This document shows positions 17,536 through 26,601 of a stretch of DNA of 47,590 nt, piece by piece. A model generated the notes under the pieces. That model did no database searches, was not told the DNA's origin, and saw only the letters and a list, made by a program, of their open reading frames with translations. Every line of letters starts with the position of its first letter. Position 1 is the first letter of the stretch. The translations under genes and the position numbers were made by a program. This DNA is from Micromonospora rosaria (GTDB taxonomy: Bacteria > Actinomycetota > Actinomycetes > Mycobacteriales > Micromonosporaceae), in assembly GCF_001567585.1 (NCBI RefSeq), contig NZ_LRQV01000045.1:1-47590 (forward strand). The letters run 5' to 3'.

Positions 17536-17588
17536 GAGAAGGGAACCCTTCTCTACCGTATGCGTTAATAAGGGGCCCTTCCTTACAC
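17536..17588 (-). repeat. Dispersed intergenic repeat, copy B (inverted)
   Basis: Read on the minus strand it begins GTGTAAGGAAGGGCCCC and continues TTATTAACGCATACGGTAGAG, matching copy A with a few changes, so the two copies face each other. Its other end carries the near-palindrome GAGAAGGGAACCCTTCTC. It ends 1 bp before the stop codon of the metallopeptidase gene. Confidence 0.8.
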
Positions 17589-17589
17589 C

Positions 17590-18498
17590 TCAGCTGGTGA
17601 AGGTGTTGCACTGCTGGGGGTCGCCGGTGTCGTAGCCCCGGGTGAACCACTCGCGGCGCTGGGCGGAGGAGCCGTGGCTGAACTCGTCCGGGTTCACCGG
17701 GCGGTTGGCCCGCTCGGCGATGGCGTCGTCACCGATCTTCTCGGCCGCGTCGATCGCCTGCCGGATGTCCTGCTCGGTGATGCTGGTGAAGATCCGTTGG
17801 CCGGTGTCGTCGGCGGTGCCGGTGGCGTTCTTCGCCCAGGCGCCGGCGTAGCAGTCGGCTTGGAGTTCCAGGCGTACCGACAGGGCGTTGGCGTTGCCCG
17901 GGTCGCGTTGCTGCTGGCGGCGGACCTGTTCGTTGGTGCCGAGCAGGTTCTGGATGTGGTGGCCGTACTCGTGGGCCAGCACGTACGGCTGGGCGAACTC
18001 GCCGGCCGCGCCGAGCTGGTCGGCGAGGACCCGGTAGAAGGTCAGGTCGATGTAGACCTGGCTGTCGGCGGGGCAGTAGAACGGGCCGACGCCCGAGTCG
18101 GCCTGGCCGCAGGCGGTGCTGACCGCCTGGCTGAAGAAGACGGTCCGGGTCGGCCGGTACTGCTCGCCGAACGCCTGGGGCAGGGCGGTGCGCCAGTACG
18201 CCTGGATCGAGTTGACGTACAGGGTGTTGCGGCAGTCGAGTTGCTCCAGCGCGTTCTCGGCCGCGCAGCGCTGCTCCAGCGCGGTGTTGTCGCCGGCCTC
18301 GCCGCCGTCGTTGAACGCGGAGTTGAGCCCGTAGCCGCCGCCGACCAGGGCGAGGACCACCGCGACGACCAGACCGACGAGGCCGCCCCGGCCCCCGCCG
18401 ATCGGGATGGGGATGCCCAGCCCACCGCCGCCGCCCCCGGACCCTCGCCGGTCGTCCACCTGACTGGTGTCGATCCGCGCGTTCTCGTTCAGCTCCAT
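17590..18498 (-). CDS. Neutral zinc metallopeptidase (YpfJ/KPN_02809 family), membrane-anchored
   Basis: A 302-residue protein with a short cytoplasmic N-terminus, a glycine-rich stretch, one membrane segment (GLVGLVVAVVLALVGGGYGL, about residues 40-59) and an extracytoplasmic metallopeptidase domain. The zinc motif HEYGHH is clear, with the third-ligand region LELQADCYAGAWA downstream. Four or more cysteines may form disulfides. The family is widespread and poorly characterised. The ATG at 18498 is chosen because GAGG lies 5 nt upstream. It converges with acVLRF1 across the inverted repeat pair and diverges from the ABC-F gene. Confidence 0.88.
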   Translation of the reverse strand: MELNENARIDTSQVDDRRGSGGGGGGLGIPIPIGGGRGGLVGLVVAVVLALVGGGYGLNSAFNDGGEAGDNTALEQRCAAENALEQLDCRNTLYVNSIQAYWRTALPQAFGEQYRPTRTVFFSQAVSTACGQADSGVGPFYCPADSQVYIDLTFYRVLADQLGAAGEFAQPYVLAHEYGHHIQNLLGTNEQVRRQQQRDPGNANALSVRLELQADCYAGAWAKNATGTADDTGQRIFTSITEQDIRQAIDAAEKIGDDAIAERANRPVNPDEFSHGSSAQRREWFTRGYDTGDPQQCNTFTS

Positions 18499-18741
18499 GA
18501 TGACCTCGATCACCCTCTGGCCGGTTGGTGTGGTGCGGGTGCCGGACCGGGTCCGGACGTCGCAGCCGTACCCGATGATCTTGCCCGGTAATCCGGGCGG
18601 GCGGCAGACCGGCGCCCGGTACACTTGTCGGGTGCTGCTCTGCGAAGGCTGAACCGCCCCGCGCCGACGGGCCCCGCGCCCGGCGGCGTTTTCGCGTGCC
18701 CCGAGTCAGCCCTTCTGGACCCCGAGAGCGAGTTCCCCGAA

Positions 18742-20346
<1,605 letters not shown>

Positions 20347-20361
20347 CCCGGTCGGCCGGTC

Positions 20362-20380
20362 CCGGGCCACGCCGGCCCGG
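20362..20380 (+). terminator. Short hairpin after the ABC-F gene
   Basis: CCGGGCC and GGCCCGG form a 7-bp stem with a 5-nt loop, starting 16 nt after the stop. Weak evidence only. Confidence 0.4.
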
Positions 20381-20554
20381 TCCGACGGCGGCACACGCGG
20401 CGGGCGGCGGGTCGGGAGCGTCACTCTATCGGGTAGCTGACACTGCATAGCGTGTCGGTTGGCGAAGAGTTGATATCTGGCGCATGATCGTTCGAGGCGG
20501 TCTAATAGGTGGGACCGTATCCGAACCGCACAGTCTGGGACGTGAGGAATCAAC

Positions 20555-20782
20555 ATGGCAGCCACTGGCACAGCCACCAGCACTGAGAAGGGTCGCCGGA
20601 TCGTCGGAGCCGAGCGTCAGACGCTCGCCAAGGACCTGGTAAAGCGGTACACCTCGGGGGAGAGCATCCGCGCGCTCGCGGCCTCGACCGGCCGTTCCTA
20701 CGGCTTCATCCACCGGGTGCTCACCGAGTCCGGGGTGCAGTTGCGTCAGCGTGGCGGCGCCCGTCGTCGTAAGAAGGCGTGA
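20555..20782 (+). CDS. Small helix-turn-helix protein, 75 aa
   Basis: A basic 75-residue protein found widely in actinobacteria. A helix-turn-helix occupies about residues 23-60 (DLVKRYTSGESIRALAASTGRSYGFIHRVLTE), resembling a resolvase or sigma-4-like HTH, and the C-terminus is strongly basic (RQRGGARRRKKA). It probably binds DNA and has no other domain. GAGGA lies 8 nt before the ATG. The 200 bp upstream is less GC-rich than its surroundings and holds no gene, so it is likely a strong, regulated promoter region. Confidence 0.88.
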   Translation: MAATGTATSTEKGRRIVGAERQTLAKDLVKRYTSGESIRALAASTGRSYGFIHRVLTESGVQLRQRGGARRRKKA

Positions 20783-20825
20783 TCCGCCCCGATTTGTCCA
20801 GCAAGGCCACCCCGTGGGGCGTTCG

Positions 20826-21593
20826 GTGACCCCCGGCGCCGACGGGGTACGCATCGACTGCGCCGGGCCGGTCGCGACGGTGACGTTGTGTCGGCCCGAC
20901 GTGCTCAACGCGCAGACCCCGGCGATGTGGCACGCGGTGCGCGACTTCTCCCGGGACCTCCCTGGCGACGTGCGGGTCGTCGTCGTGCGCGGGGAGGGCC
21001 GGGCCTTCTCCGCCGGGCTCGACCTCGCGGTCGCCGGTGCCACCGGGCCGGGGTCCTTCACCGAGCTGGCCACCCTGCCCGAGGCGGCGTGCGCCGACCG
21101 GATCGCCGAGTTCCAGGACGCCTTCACCTGGCTGCACCGGCCGGACGTCATCTCGGTGGCCGCCGTGCAGGGGCACGCCATCGGCGCGGGCTTCCAACTC
21201 GCCCTCGCCTGCGACCTGCGGATCCTGGCCGACGACGCCCGGCTCTCCATGGCCGAGGTGACCCTCGGTCTGGTCCCGGACCTCGCCGGCACGAAACGGC
21301 TGGTGGACCTGGTCGGCTACGCGCGCGCCCTGGAGCTCTGCGTCACCGGGCGGCGGATGGACGCCGTCGAGGCGGACCGGATCGGCCTCGCCACGCTGGT
21401 CGTGCCCCGGGCCGAGCTGGACGACGCGGTCCGGGACCTCACCGCCGGCCTGCTGGCCCACCCCCGGGACGCGGTGGTGGAGATCAAGGCCCTGCTGGCC
21501 GGCGCCGCCGGCCGCTCGCCGGCCGAGCAGCTGCGCGCCGAGCGGGAGGCGCAGACCCGTCGCCTGCGCGACCTCGCCGGCCTGGGCGAGTAG
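20826..21593 (+). CDS. Enoyl-CoA hydratase/isomerase family protein
   Basis: Crotonase-fold protein of 255 residues. The oxyanion-hole segments are GRAFSAGLDLAVAG and VQGHAIGAGFQLALACDLRI, followed by MAEVTLGLVPD, where the catalytic Glu is expected. It may act in fatty acid or branched-chain acyl-CoA breakdown; the exact substrate is not visible. The start is uncertain: I use the GTG at 20826, with GGGG 7 nt upstream, although another GTG lies four codons earlier. It follows the small HTH gene by about 40 bp. Confidence 0.87.
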   Translation: MTPGADGVRIDCAGPVATVTLCRPDVLNAQTPAMWHAVRDFSRDLPGDVRVVVVRGEGRAFSAGLDLAVAGATGPGSFTELATLPEAACADRIAEFQDAFTWLHRPDVISVAAVQGHAIGAGFQLALACDLRILADDARLSMAEVTLGLVPDLAGTKRLVDLVGYARALELCVTGRRMDAVEADRIGLATLVVPRAELDDAVRDLTAGLLAHPRDAVVEIKALLAGAAGRSPAEQLRAEREAQTRRLRDLAGLGE

Positions 21594-21676
21594 CCGGCCC
21601 CGCCGCACCCGGGTAGCCTGCCCCGGCGGGACGCTGCGGAAGAACCGGGCGAGGTGCCGCGCGTAAGGACCGTTCG

Positions 21677-21702
21677 GGAACAGCCGGGTTACCACCGAGG
21701 TT
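21677..21702 (+). promoter_or_regulatory. Candidate ECF/SigR-type promoter upstream of the ABC exporter
   Basis: GGAAC (21677-21681) and GTT (21700-21702) are separated by 18 nt, the layout of SigR/SigH-type promoters. The distance to the GTG start is about 55 nt. Confidence 0.3.
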
Positions 21703-21756
21703 GTCGTACTCGTCGGGAGAATTGACCCTGGCGGTCCCGACGATCCGGAGGTGACA

Positions 21757-23754
21757 GTGTCCAACCCGATGTCCGGCGGTGGCATGGCCGGGTGGAGCAT
21801 GCTCCGGTCGATGCGCAACCAGGACGAGGTCTCCGCCCACCGGCTCACCCGTGGCACCAGCCGCCGCATCGTGGCGTTCGCCGGGCCGTACCGCGCGGAC
21901 ATCGTGGTCTTCCTGGTCACCGTCGTGCTGGCCGCGATCATCGGCGTCGCCACGCCGGTGCTGGCCGGTGACGTGATCAACGCGATCAACCGGGGTGGCC
22001 CCGACGCGGGCGCGCTGGTCGTCCGGCTCGCCCTGTTCATCGCCGGCCTGGCCGTGCTCGACGCGCTGCTCTCCCTGGCCCAACGGTGGTACTCGGCCCG
22101 CATCGGCGAGGGGATCATCCTCGACCTGCGGACCCGGGTCTACGACCACGTGCAGCGGATGCCGTTGCAGTTCTTCAACCGGACCCAGACCGGCGCGCTG
22201 GTCAGCCGGCTCAACACCGACGTGATGGGCGCCCAGCGGGCGTTCACCTCCACCCTGTCCGGGGTGGTCAGCAACGTCATCCAACTGGTGCTCACCGCCG
22301 CGGTGATGTTCACCCTCTCCTGGCAGATCACCGCGCTCTCGCTGGTGCTGCTGCCGATCTTCATCATCCCCGCCCGGCGGGTCGGCAAGCGGCTGGCCGA
22401 GATCACCCGGGAGTCGTACAACCTCGACGCGAGGATGAACGCGACGATGACCGAGCGGTTCGGCGTGGCCGGGGCGCTGCTGGTCAAGCTCTTCGGCTCG
22501 CCCGAGGAGGAGGCCCGCCGCTTCGCCGGGCGGGCCGAGCGGGTCCGCGACATCGGCATCCAGTCCGCCATGTACTCCCGGACGTTCTTCGTGGCGATGC
22601 TGCTGGTCGCGTCGCTGGCCCAGGCGCTCACCTACGGTCTCGGCGGCTGGCTGGCGGTCACCGGCAGCGTCAGCGCCGGCACGGTGGTGACCCTGGCGCT
22701 GCTGCTCACCCGCCTGTACGGTCCGCTGACCGCGCTCTCCAACGTCCGGGTGGACGTGATGAGCGCCCTGGTCTCCTTCGACCGGGTCTTCGAGGTGCTC
22801 GACCTGCGCCCCGGGATCGAGGAGAAGCCCGACGCGGTGCCGGTGCCCCGGGGTGACGGCCGGGTCGAGTTCCGCGACGTGCGGTTCCGCTACCCGAGCG
22901 CCGCCGAGGTGTCGCTCGCCTCGCTGGAGGAGGTCGCCGCGCTGGACCGGACGGTCAACGAGCCGGTGCTGCGGGGCGTCTCGTTCGCCGTCGAGCCGGG
23001 CCAGATGGTGGCCCTGGTCGGGCCCTCCGGGGCCGGCAAGTCGACGCTGTCGATGCTGGTCTCCCGGATCTACGACGTCACCGACGGGCAGGTGCTGGTC
23101 GGCGGCGTGGACGTGCGCGACGCCACCCTGTCCTCGCTGCGCGCCGAGATCGGGGTGGTCACCCAGGACTCCCACCTGTTCCACGAGACCATCGCGGCGA
23201 ACCTGCGCTACGCCAAGCCGGACGCCACCGACGACGAGCTCTGGGCGGCGCTGGCCGGTGCGCAGGTCGCCGACCTCATCCGGGCGTTGCCGGACGGGCT
23301 GGAGACCACCGTCGGGGAGCGCGGGTACCGCTTCTCCGGCGGGGAGAAGCAGCGCATCGCGATCGCCCGGCTGCTGCTCAAGGCCCCGTCGATCGTGATC
23401 CTCGACGAGGCCACCGCGCACCTGGACTCGGAGAGCGAGGCGGCGGTGCAGCGGGCGCTGTCGGTGGCGCTGACCGGGCGGACCGCGCTGGTGATCGCAC
23501 ACCGGCTCTCCACCGTGCGCGACGCCGACCAGATCCTCGTCCTCGACGGCGGGCGGATCGTCGAGCGGGGCCGGCACGACGAACTGGTCGCGGTCGGTGG
23601 GCTCTACGCCGAGCTGTACCGCACCCAGTTCGCGGTCGCCGACTCGCCCAGCCCGTACGCCGACGCCACCGGCCCGGAGCCGGTGATCACCACCGTCGGG
23701 CCGATGGGCGGCTACGTCGCCGAGGAGGCGCTGCCCCCGTCCGCCGCGAACTGA
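21757..23754 (+). CDS. ABC transporter, fused membrane and ATPase domains
   Basis: Half-size ABC exporter of 665 residues. Residues about 35-320 form a type IV ABC membrane domain with six helices and the family segments MPLQFFNRTQTGALVSRLNTDV and LFGSPEEEARRF. The nucleotide-binding domain follows, with Walker A GPSGAGKST, Q-loop VVTQDSHLFHETI, signature FSGGEKQRIAIARL, Walker B IVILDEATAHLD and the H-loop IAHRLST. An insertion of about 15 residues before the Walker A strand (AEVSLASLEEVAALDRTVNEP) is typical of an actinobacterial subgroup. The GTG at 21757 has GGAGG 5 nt upstream. The last 43 bp overlap the end of the convergent mug gene. Confidence 0.92.
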   Translation: MSNPMSGGGMAGWSMLRSMRNQDEVSAHRLTRGTSRRIVAFAGPYRADIVVFLVTVVLAAIIGVATPVLAGDVINAINRGGPDAGALVVRLALFIAGLAVLDALLSLAQRWYSARIGEGIILDLRTRVYDHVQRMPLQFFNRTQTGALVSRLNTDVMGAQRAFTSTLSGVVSNVIQLVLTAAVMFTLSWQITALSLVLLPIFIIPARRVGKRLAEITRESYNLDARMNATMTERFGVAGALLVKLFGSPEEEARRFAGRAERVRDIGIQSAMYSRTFFVAMLLVASLAQALTYGLGGWLAVTGSVSAGTVVTLALLLTRLYGPLTALSNVRVDVMSALVSFDRVFEVLDLRPGIEEKPDAVPVPRGDGRVEFRDVRFRYPSAAEVSLASLEEVAALDRTVNEPVLRGVSFAVEPGQMVALVGPSGAGKSTLSMLVSRIYDVTDGQVLVGGVDVRDATLSSLRAEIGVVTQDSHLFHETIAANLRYAKPDATDDELWAALAGAQVADLIRALPDGLETTVGERGYRFSGGEKQRIAIARLLLKAPSIVILDEATAHLDSESEAAVQRALSVALTGRTALVIAHRLSTVRDADQILVLDGGRIVERGRHDELVAVGGLYAELYRTQFAVADSPSPYADATGPEPVITTVGPMGGYVAEEALPPSAAN

Positions 23755-24425
23755 CCGGTCGCCACCCGTAACCGGGCGAACTCGGCGGCCAGGTCGGCGA
23801 GCTGGAAGTGCGCGTTCAGGCCGCTCGGGTTGGGCAGCACCCAGAGCCGTGCCTCGCCCAGTCGCTCCGGTTGCGGCCCGAACCGGGCCTTCGGCCGGGC
23901 GAACCCGGTCCGGTACGCGGTCACCCCCAGCACGGCCACCCACCGGGGCCGGTACCGCCGCACCGTGTCGGTGAGGATCCGGACCCCGGTGACCAGTTCC
24001 TCGGGGGTCAGTTCGTCGGCGCGGGCGGTGGCCCGCGCGGCCAGGTTGGTGATGCCCAGCCCGTACCGGGGCAGGTCGTCCTGCTGGCTCGGGTGCATCT
24101 GTTCGGGGGTGAAGCCGCCCCGGTGCAGGGCCGGCCAGAAGCGGTTGCCGGGCCGGGCGAAGTGCCGGCTGGTCGCCGCCGACCAGAGGCCGGGGTTGAT
24201 CCCGACGAAGAGCACCGCCAGGTCCGGGGCGAGCACGTCCGGGAGGGTCCGGTCGACCGCCGCCGCCAACTCCTCCCGGCTCGGCCGGCGCGCAGCCGGC
24301 TCGTGCGGCGGGCGCGAAAGGCCCGTCGCCGGCTCGTGCGGCGGGCCCGGCCGGCGCGCCGCCGGTGGCCCGGCGGGCCGGCCGGCAGCGGTGTCGGGGC
24401 GGCCCCTCGGGGCGGGCGGGGTCAC
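23712..24425 (-). CDS. mug: Mismatch-specific DNA glycosylase (Mug family)
   Basis: Uracil-DNA glycosylase family 2 enzyme that removes U or T mispaired with G. The 237-residue protein has the active-site motif FVGINPGLWSAATSRHFARPGNRFW and the second motif VLPNPSGLNAHF. Compared with the compact E. coli enzyme it has an N-terminal extension of about 70 residues rich in Pro, Arg and Ala with an internal repeat. The GTG at 24425 overlaps the SDR stop as GTGA, so translation is coupled; a longer in-frame reading upstream is antisense shadow. Its 3' end runs 43 bp into the convergent ABC exporter gene. Confidence 0.9.
   Translation of the reverse strand: MTPPAPRGRPDTAAGRPAGPPAARRPGPPHEPATGLSRPPHEPAARRPSREELAAAVDRTLPDVLAPDLAVLFVGINPGLWSAATSRHFARPGNRFWPALHRGGFTPEQMHPSQQDDLPRYGLGITNLAARATARADELTPEELVTGVRILTDTVRRYRPRWVAVLGVTAYRTGFARPKARFGPQPERLGEARLWVLPNPSGLNAHFQLADLAAEFARLRVATGQFAADGGSASSAT
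24295..24346. repeat. 19-bp direct repeat inside mug
   Basis: GCCGGCTCGTGCGGCGGGC occurs at 24295-24313 and 24328-24346, a 33-bp period that preserves the reading frame. It encodes the repeated PPHEPA segment in the N-terminal extension. Confidence 0.8.
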
Positions 24426-25183
24426 AGTCCGCGCAGCGCGCCACCGTCGACCGGCAGGGTGATCCCGGTCAGGTAGCTCGCGGCGGGGGAGAGGACGAAG
24501 GCGGCGACCCGGCCGAACTCGGCGGGCTCGCCGATGCGGCGCAGCGGGACGAGCGCCTCGGTCTCGGCGCGGGCCGCCTCCGGGTCGCTGTCGGCGGCCA
24601 GCAGGTCCTGGTACCGGTCGGTGAGGATGCGCCCCGGCAGCAGCCCGACCACCCGTACGCCCCGGGGGCCGTACGTGTCGGCCAGGTCCTTGGCCACCCC
24701 GGCCAGGCCGGGGCGCAGCCCGTTGGAGATGCCCAGCCCGGCGATCGGGGCCCGGACCGAGGAGGAGAGCACCAGGCCGATCGCCCCGCCGCCGGTCAGC
24801 GCGGCGGCGACGGTCCGGGCGGTGCGGACGGTACCGAGGAAGACCGTCTCGAAGGACGTCCGCCACTGCTCGTCGGTGACCTCGGCGGCGACGCCCGGCG
24901 GCGGTCCACCGACCGACACCAGTGCCCCGTCGAGCCGCCCGAAGTGGGCGCCGGCCGCCGCGATGAGCCGTTCGGGGGTCTCCGGGTGGGACAGGTCGGC
25001 GGCCACCCCCACCGCCCGCTGCGGGCCGCCGAGCCGGGCCACGGCGGCCGACACCGCCGCCGGGTCACGGGCCGAGACGACCACCCGGGCGCCGTCGGCG
25101 ACCAGGCACTCGGCCGTGGCGAAGCCGAGCCCCCGGGAGGCGCCGGTCAGCAGGTACACCCGGTCGGTCAGTCCGAGATCCAT
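24422..25183 (-). CDS. SDR-family oxidoreductase with altered catalytic site
   Basis: A 253-residue Rossmann protein with the cofactor motif TGASRGLG (about residues 14-21), a VSVGGPPPG region in place of NNAG, and the C-terminal TGITLPVDGG. The catalytic Ser is present (VLSSSVRAP), but the usual YxxxK is replaced by SNGLRPG, so Tyr and Lys are both missing at the expected places. Members with SN-x-LR at this site form a recognised divergent SDR group whose activity is unclear. AGGA precedes the ATG. It lies 51 bp after the SCO6045-like gene and is coupled to mug. Confidence 0.86.
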   Translation of the reverse strand: MDLGLTDRVYLLTGASRGLGFATAECLVADGARVVVSARDPAAVSAAVARLGGPQRAVGVAADLSHPETPERLIAAAGAHFGRLDGALVSVGGPPPGVAAEVTDEQWRTSFETVFLGTVRTARTVAAALTGGGAIGLVLSSSVRAPIAGLGISNGLRPGLAGVAKDLADTYGPRGVRVVGLLPGRILTDRYQDLLAADSDPEAARAETEALVPLRRIGEPAEFGRVAAFVLSPAASYLTGITLPVDGGALRGL

Positions 25184-25234
25184 ACCCGGGATCCTGCCGT
25201 ACCCGGTGTCGGGCGGGCACGCCGAGGGTGGGGG

Positions 25235-25714
25235 TCAGTGCTCCGCCGGGGCGGGGTCGACGGCCGGGCGGGGGGCCGGGCGGAGCAGGCGTACCCGGCC
25301 GGCGAGCTGACCGGCGACGGCGCCGCCGGCCCGGCCCAGCGCGGGGGCGCGGCGGCGGCGCGGGGGGTTGCGCCCGTCGTAGCGGGTGGTCGCCTCCCGG
25401 GTGGCCAGCTCGTCCGCGCCGAGCGCCGGCAGCTCACCCCGGTCGTGCAGGTGCCGGGCCAGGTCCCAGCCGTCGCGCAGGGAGCCGTTGGTGGGCCGGT
25501 CGGCCGCCCAGGCGGCGAAGACGCCCGGCCAGGACGGGCCGAGGGCGGCGGCGAGCAGCGGCCAGTGCCGGGCCACGTCGCCGGCCCGTTTGCGCAACAG
25601 CGCGGTACGCGCGGCGGCCAGCGGGCCGGGCGCGAAGCCCGGCGGCGGTGGGGCACCGGCGACCAGGGCGGCCACCAGGGCGGCCTGCCGCGCGGCGAGG
25701 TCACCGGTCGTCAC
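25235..25714 (-). CDS. SCO6045-like partner protein of the MNIO operon
   Basis: A 159-residue soluble protein with an N-terminal helical part (LAARQAALVAALVAGAPPPPGFAPGPLAAARTALLRKRAGDVARHWP) and a basic, Pro/Arg-rich C-terminus. The helical part resembles the small actinobacterial proteins encoded beside DUF692 genes (SCO6045-like), and by position corresponds to the DUF2063/BufC-type partners of other MNIO enzymes. The GTG at 25714 overlaps the MNIO stop as GTGA. A role as adaptor or substrate-recognition partner of the MNIO is inferred from gene order only. Confidence 0.72.
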   Translation of the reverse strand: MTTGDLAARQAALVAALVAGAPPPPGFAPGPLAAARTALLRKRAGDVARHWPLLAAALGPSWPGVFAAWAADRPTNGSLRDGWDLARHLHDRGELPALGADELATREATTRYDGRNPPRRRRAPALGRAGGAVAGQLAGRVRLLRPAPRPAVDPAPAEH

Positions 25715-26601
25715 GTGACCACCGGGTGGCCGGCCACGGCGGCCAGCGCGTCCAGCTCGGCGCGCAGCTCGGCGGCGGGCGGGTAGTGCCCGTCCCGTTC
25801 GAGCAGCAGCGCCGGGGGCGACCGCCGGGCGCACAGCTCACCGACCAGGTCCAGCACCTCGGCCGGCAGCGGATCGGTGTGCGTGTCGTGGTAGAAGCCG
25901 CCCGCCTCGGCGCCGCCTGCGACGTGCGCGTACGCGATCCGGTCCAGGGGCAGCCGGTCCAGCAGCGCGACCGGGTCGGTGCCCCGGTTGCGGGCGTTGG
26001 CGTAGACGTTGGCGACGTCGAGCAGGAGCCACGCCCCGGTCCGGTCGAGGATCTCGGTGAGGAACGCGGCCTCGTCGAGGTCGTCGTCCGGCCAGTCGAA
26101 GAGGGCGGCGATCGGTTCCAGCGCGATCGGCACCGGCAGCTCCGCCTGGGCCCGGCGGACGTTGGCCACGGTCGCCGCCACCGCCTCCCGGCTGCGGGGC
26201 AGCGGGAGCAGGTGGCCCGCCTCCAGCCCGCCGGCGCGGACGAAGGCGATGTGCTCGCTCACCAGCGGCGCACCGGTCAGCTCCGCGACCCGGGCCAGGT
26301 GCGTCACCCGGTCCGGGTCGACCGGCTCGGCCCCGCCGAGGGAGAGCCGCACCCCGTGCGGTACGACCGTGACGCCCCGGGCCCGCAGCTCGTCGAGGCC
26401 GCCGGGCAGCGGCCCGGCCGAGGGCACCGACTCCGCGATCACCTCGACGAACCGCAGTCCGGGCAGGTCGGCGACGAAGCCGGCGATCTCCGGCCGCCAG
26501 CCGATGCCCACCCCGCTCGGACCGGTCCCCGTGCCGTCGGCCCCGGTGCCGTCGGGGTGCCGGGTCGAATGCGGGTGCGGGGCCGGGTCCGGACCGGTCA
26601 C
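25711..26601 (-). CDS. DUF692/MNIO family multinuclear iron oxidase
   Basis: TIM-barrel protein of 296 residues from the DUF692 family (MbnB/TglH/BufB-like), whose studied members use two or three iron ions to oxidise cysteine or other residues in peptides. Candidate metal ligands sit in the family order: H82 (PHGVRLSLGG), H117 (SEHIAF), E162 (ALEP), D195 and N198 (LLLDVANVY), H226 (AHVAGG), D239 and H241 (HDTHTDP) and E269 (LLERDGHYPP). The first 30 residues are a Gly/Asp/Thr/Pro-rich tail. The GTG start overlaps the stop of the membrane protein gene (GTGA), and the stop overlaps the next start the same way. Confidence 0.88.
   Translation of the reverse strand: MTGPDPAPHPHSTRHPDGTGADGTGTGPSGVGIGWRPEIAGFVADLPGLRFVEVIAESVPSAGPLPGGLDELRARGVTVVPHGVRLSLGGAEPVDPDRVTHLARVAELTGAPLVSEHIAFVRAGGLEAGHLLPLPRSREAVAATVANVRRAQAELPVPIALEPIAALFDWPDDDLDEAAFLTEILDRTGAWLLLDVANVYANARNRGTDPVALLDRLPLDRIAYAHVAGGAEAGGFYHDTHTDPLPAEVLDLVGELCARRSPPALLLERDGHYPPAAELRAELDALAAVAGHPVVT

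Noticed and set aside
18625..18741. Upstream extension of the ABC-F protein
   Set aside because: The added 39 residues (LNRPAPTGPAPGG-like) do not fit the family; recognisable sequence begins at the ATG at 18742.
21484..24444. A 986-codon minus-strand frame antisense to the ABC exporter and enoyl-CoA hydratase
   Set aside because: Shadow frame; the real minus-strand genes here are mug and the SDR in other frames.
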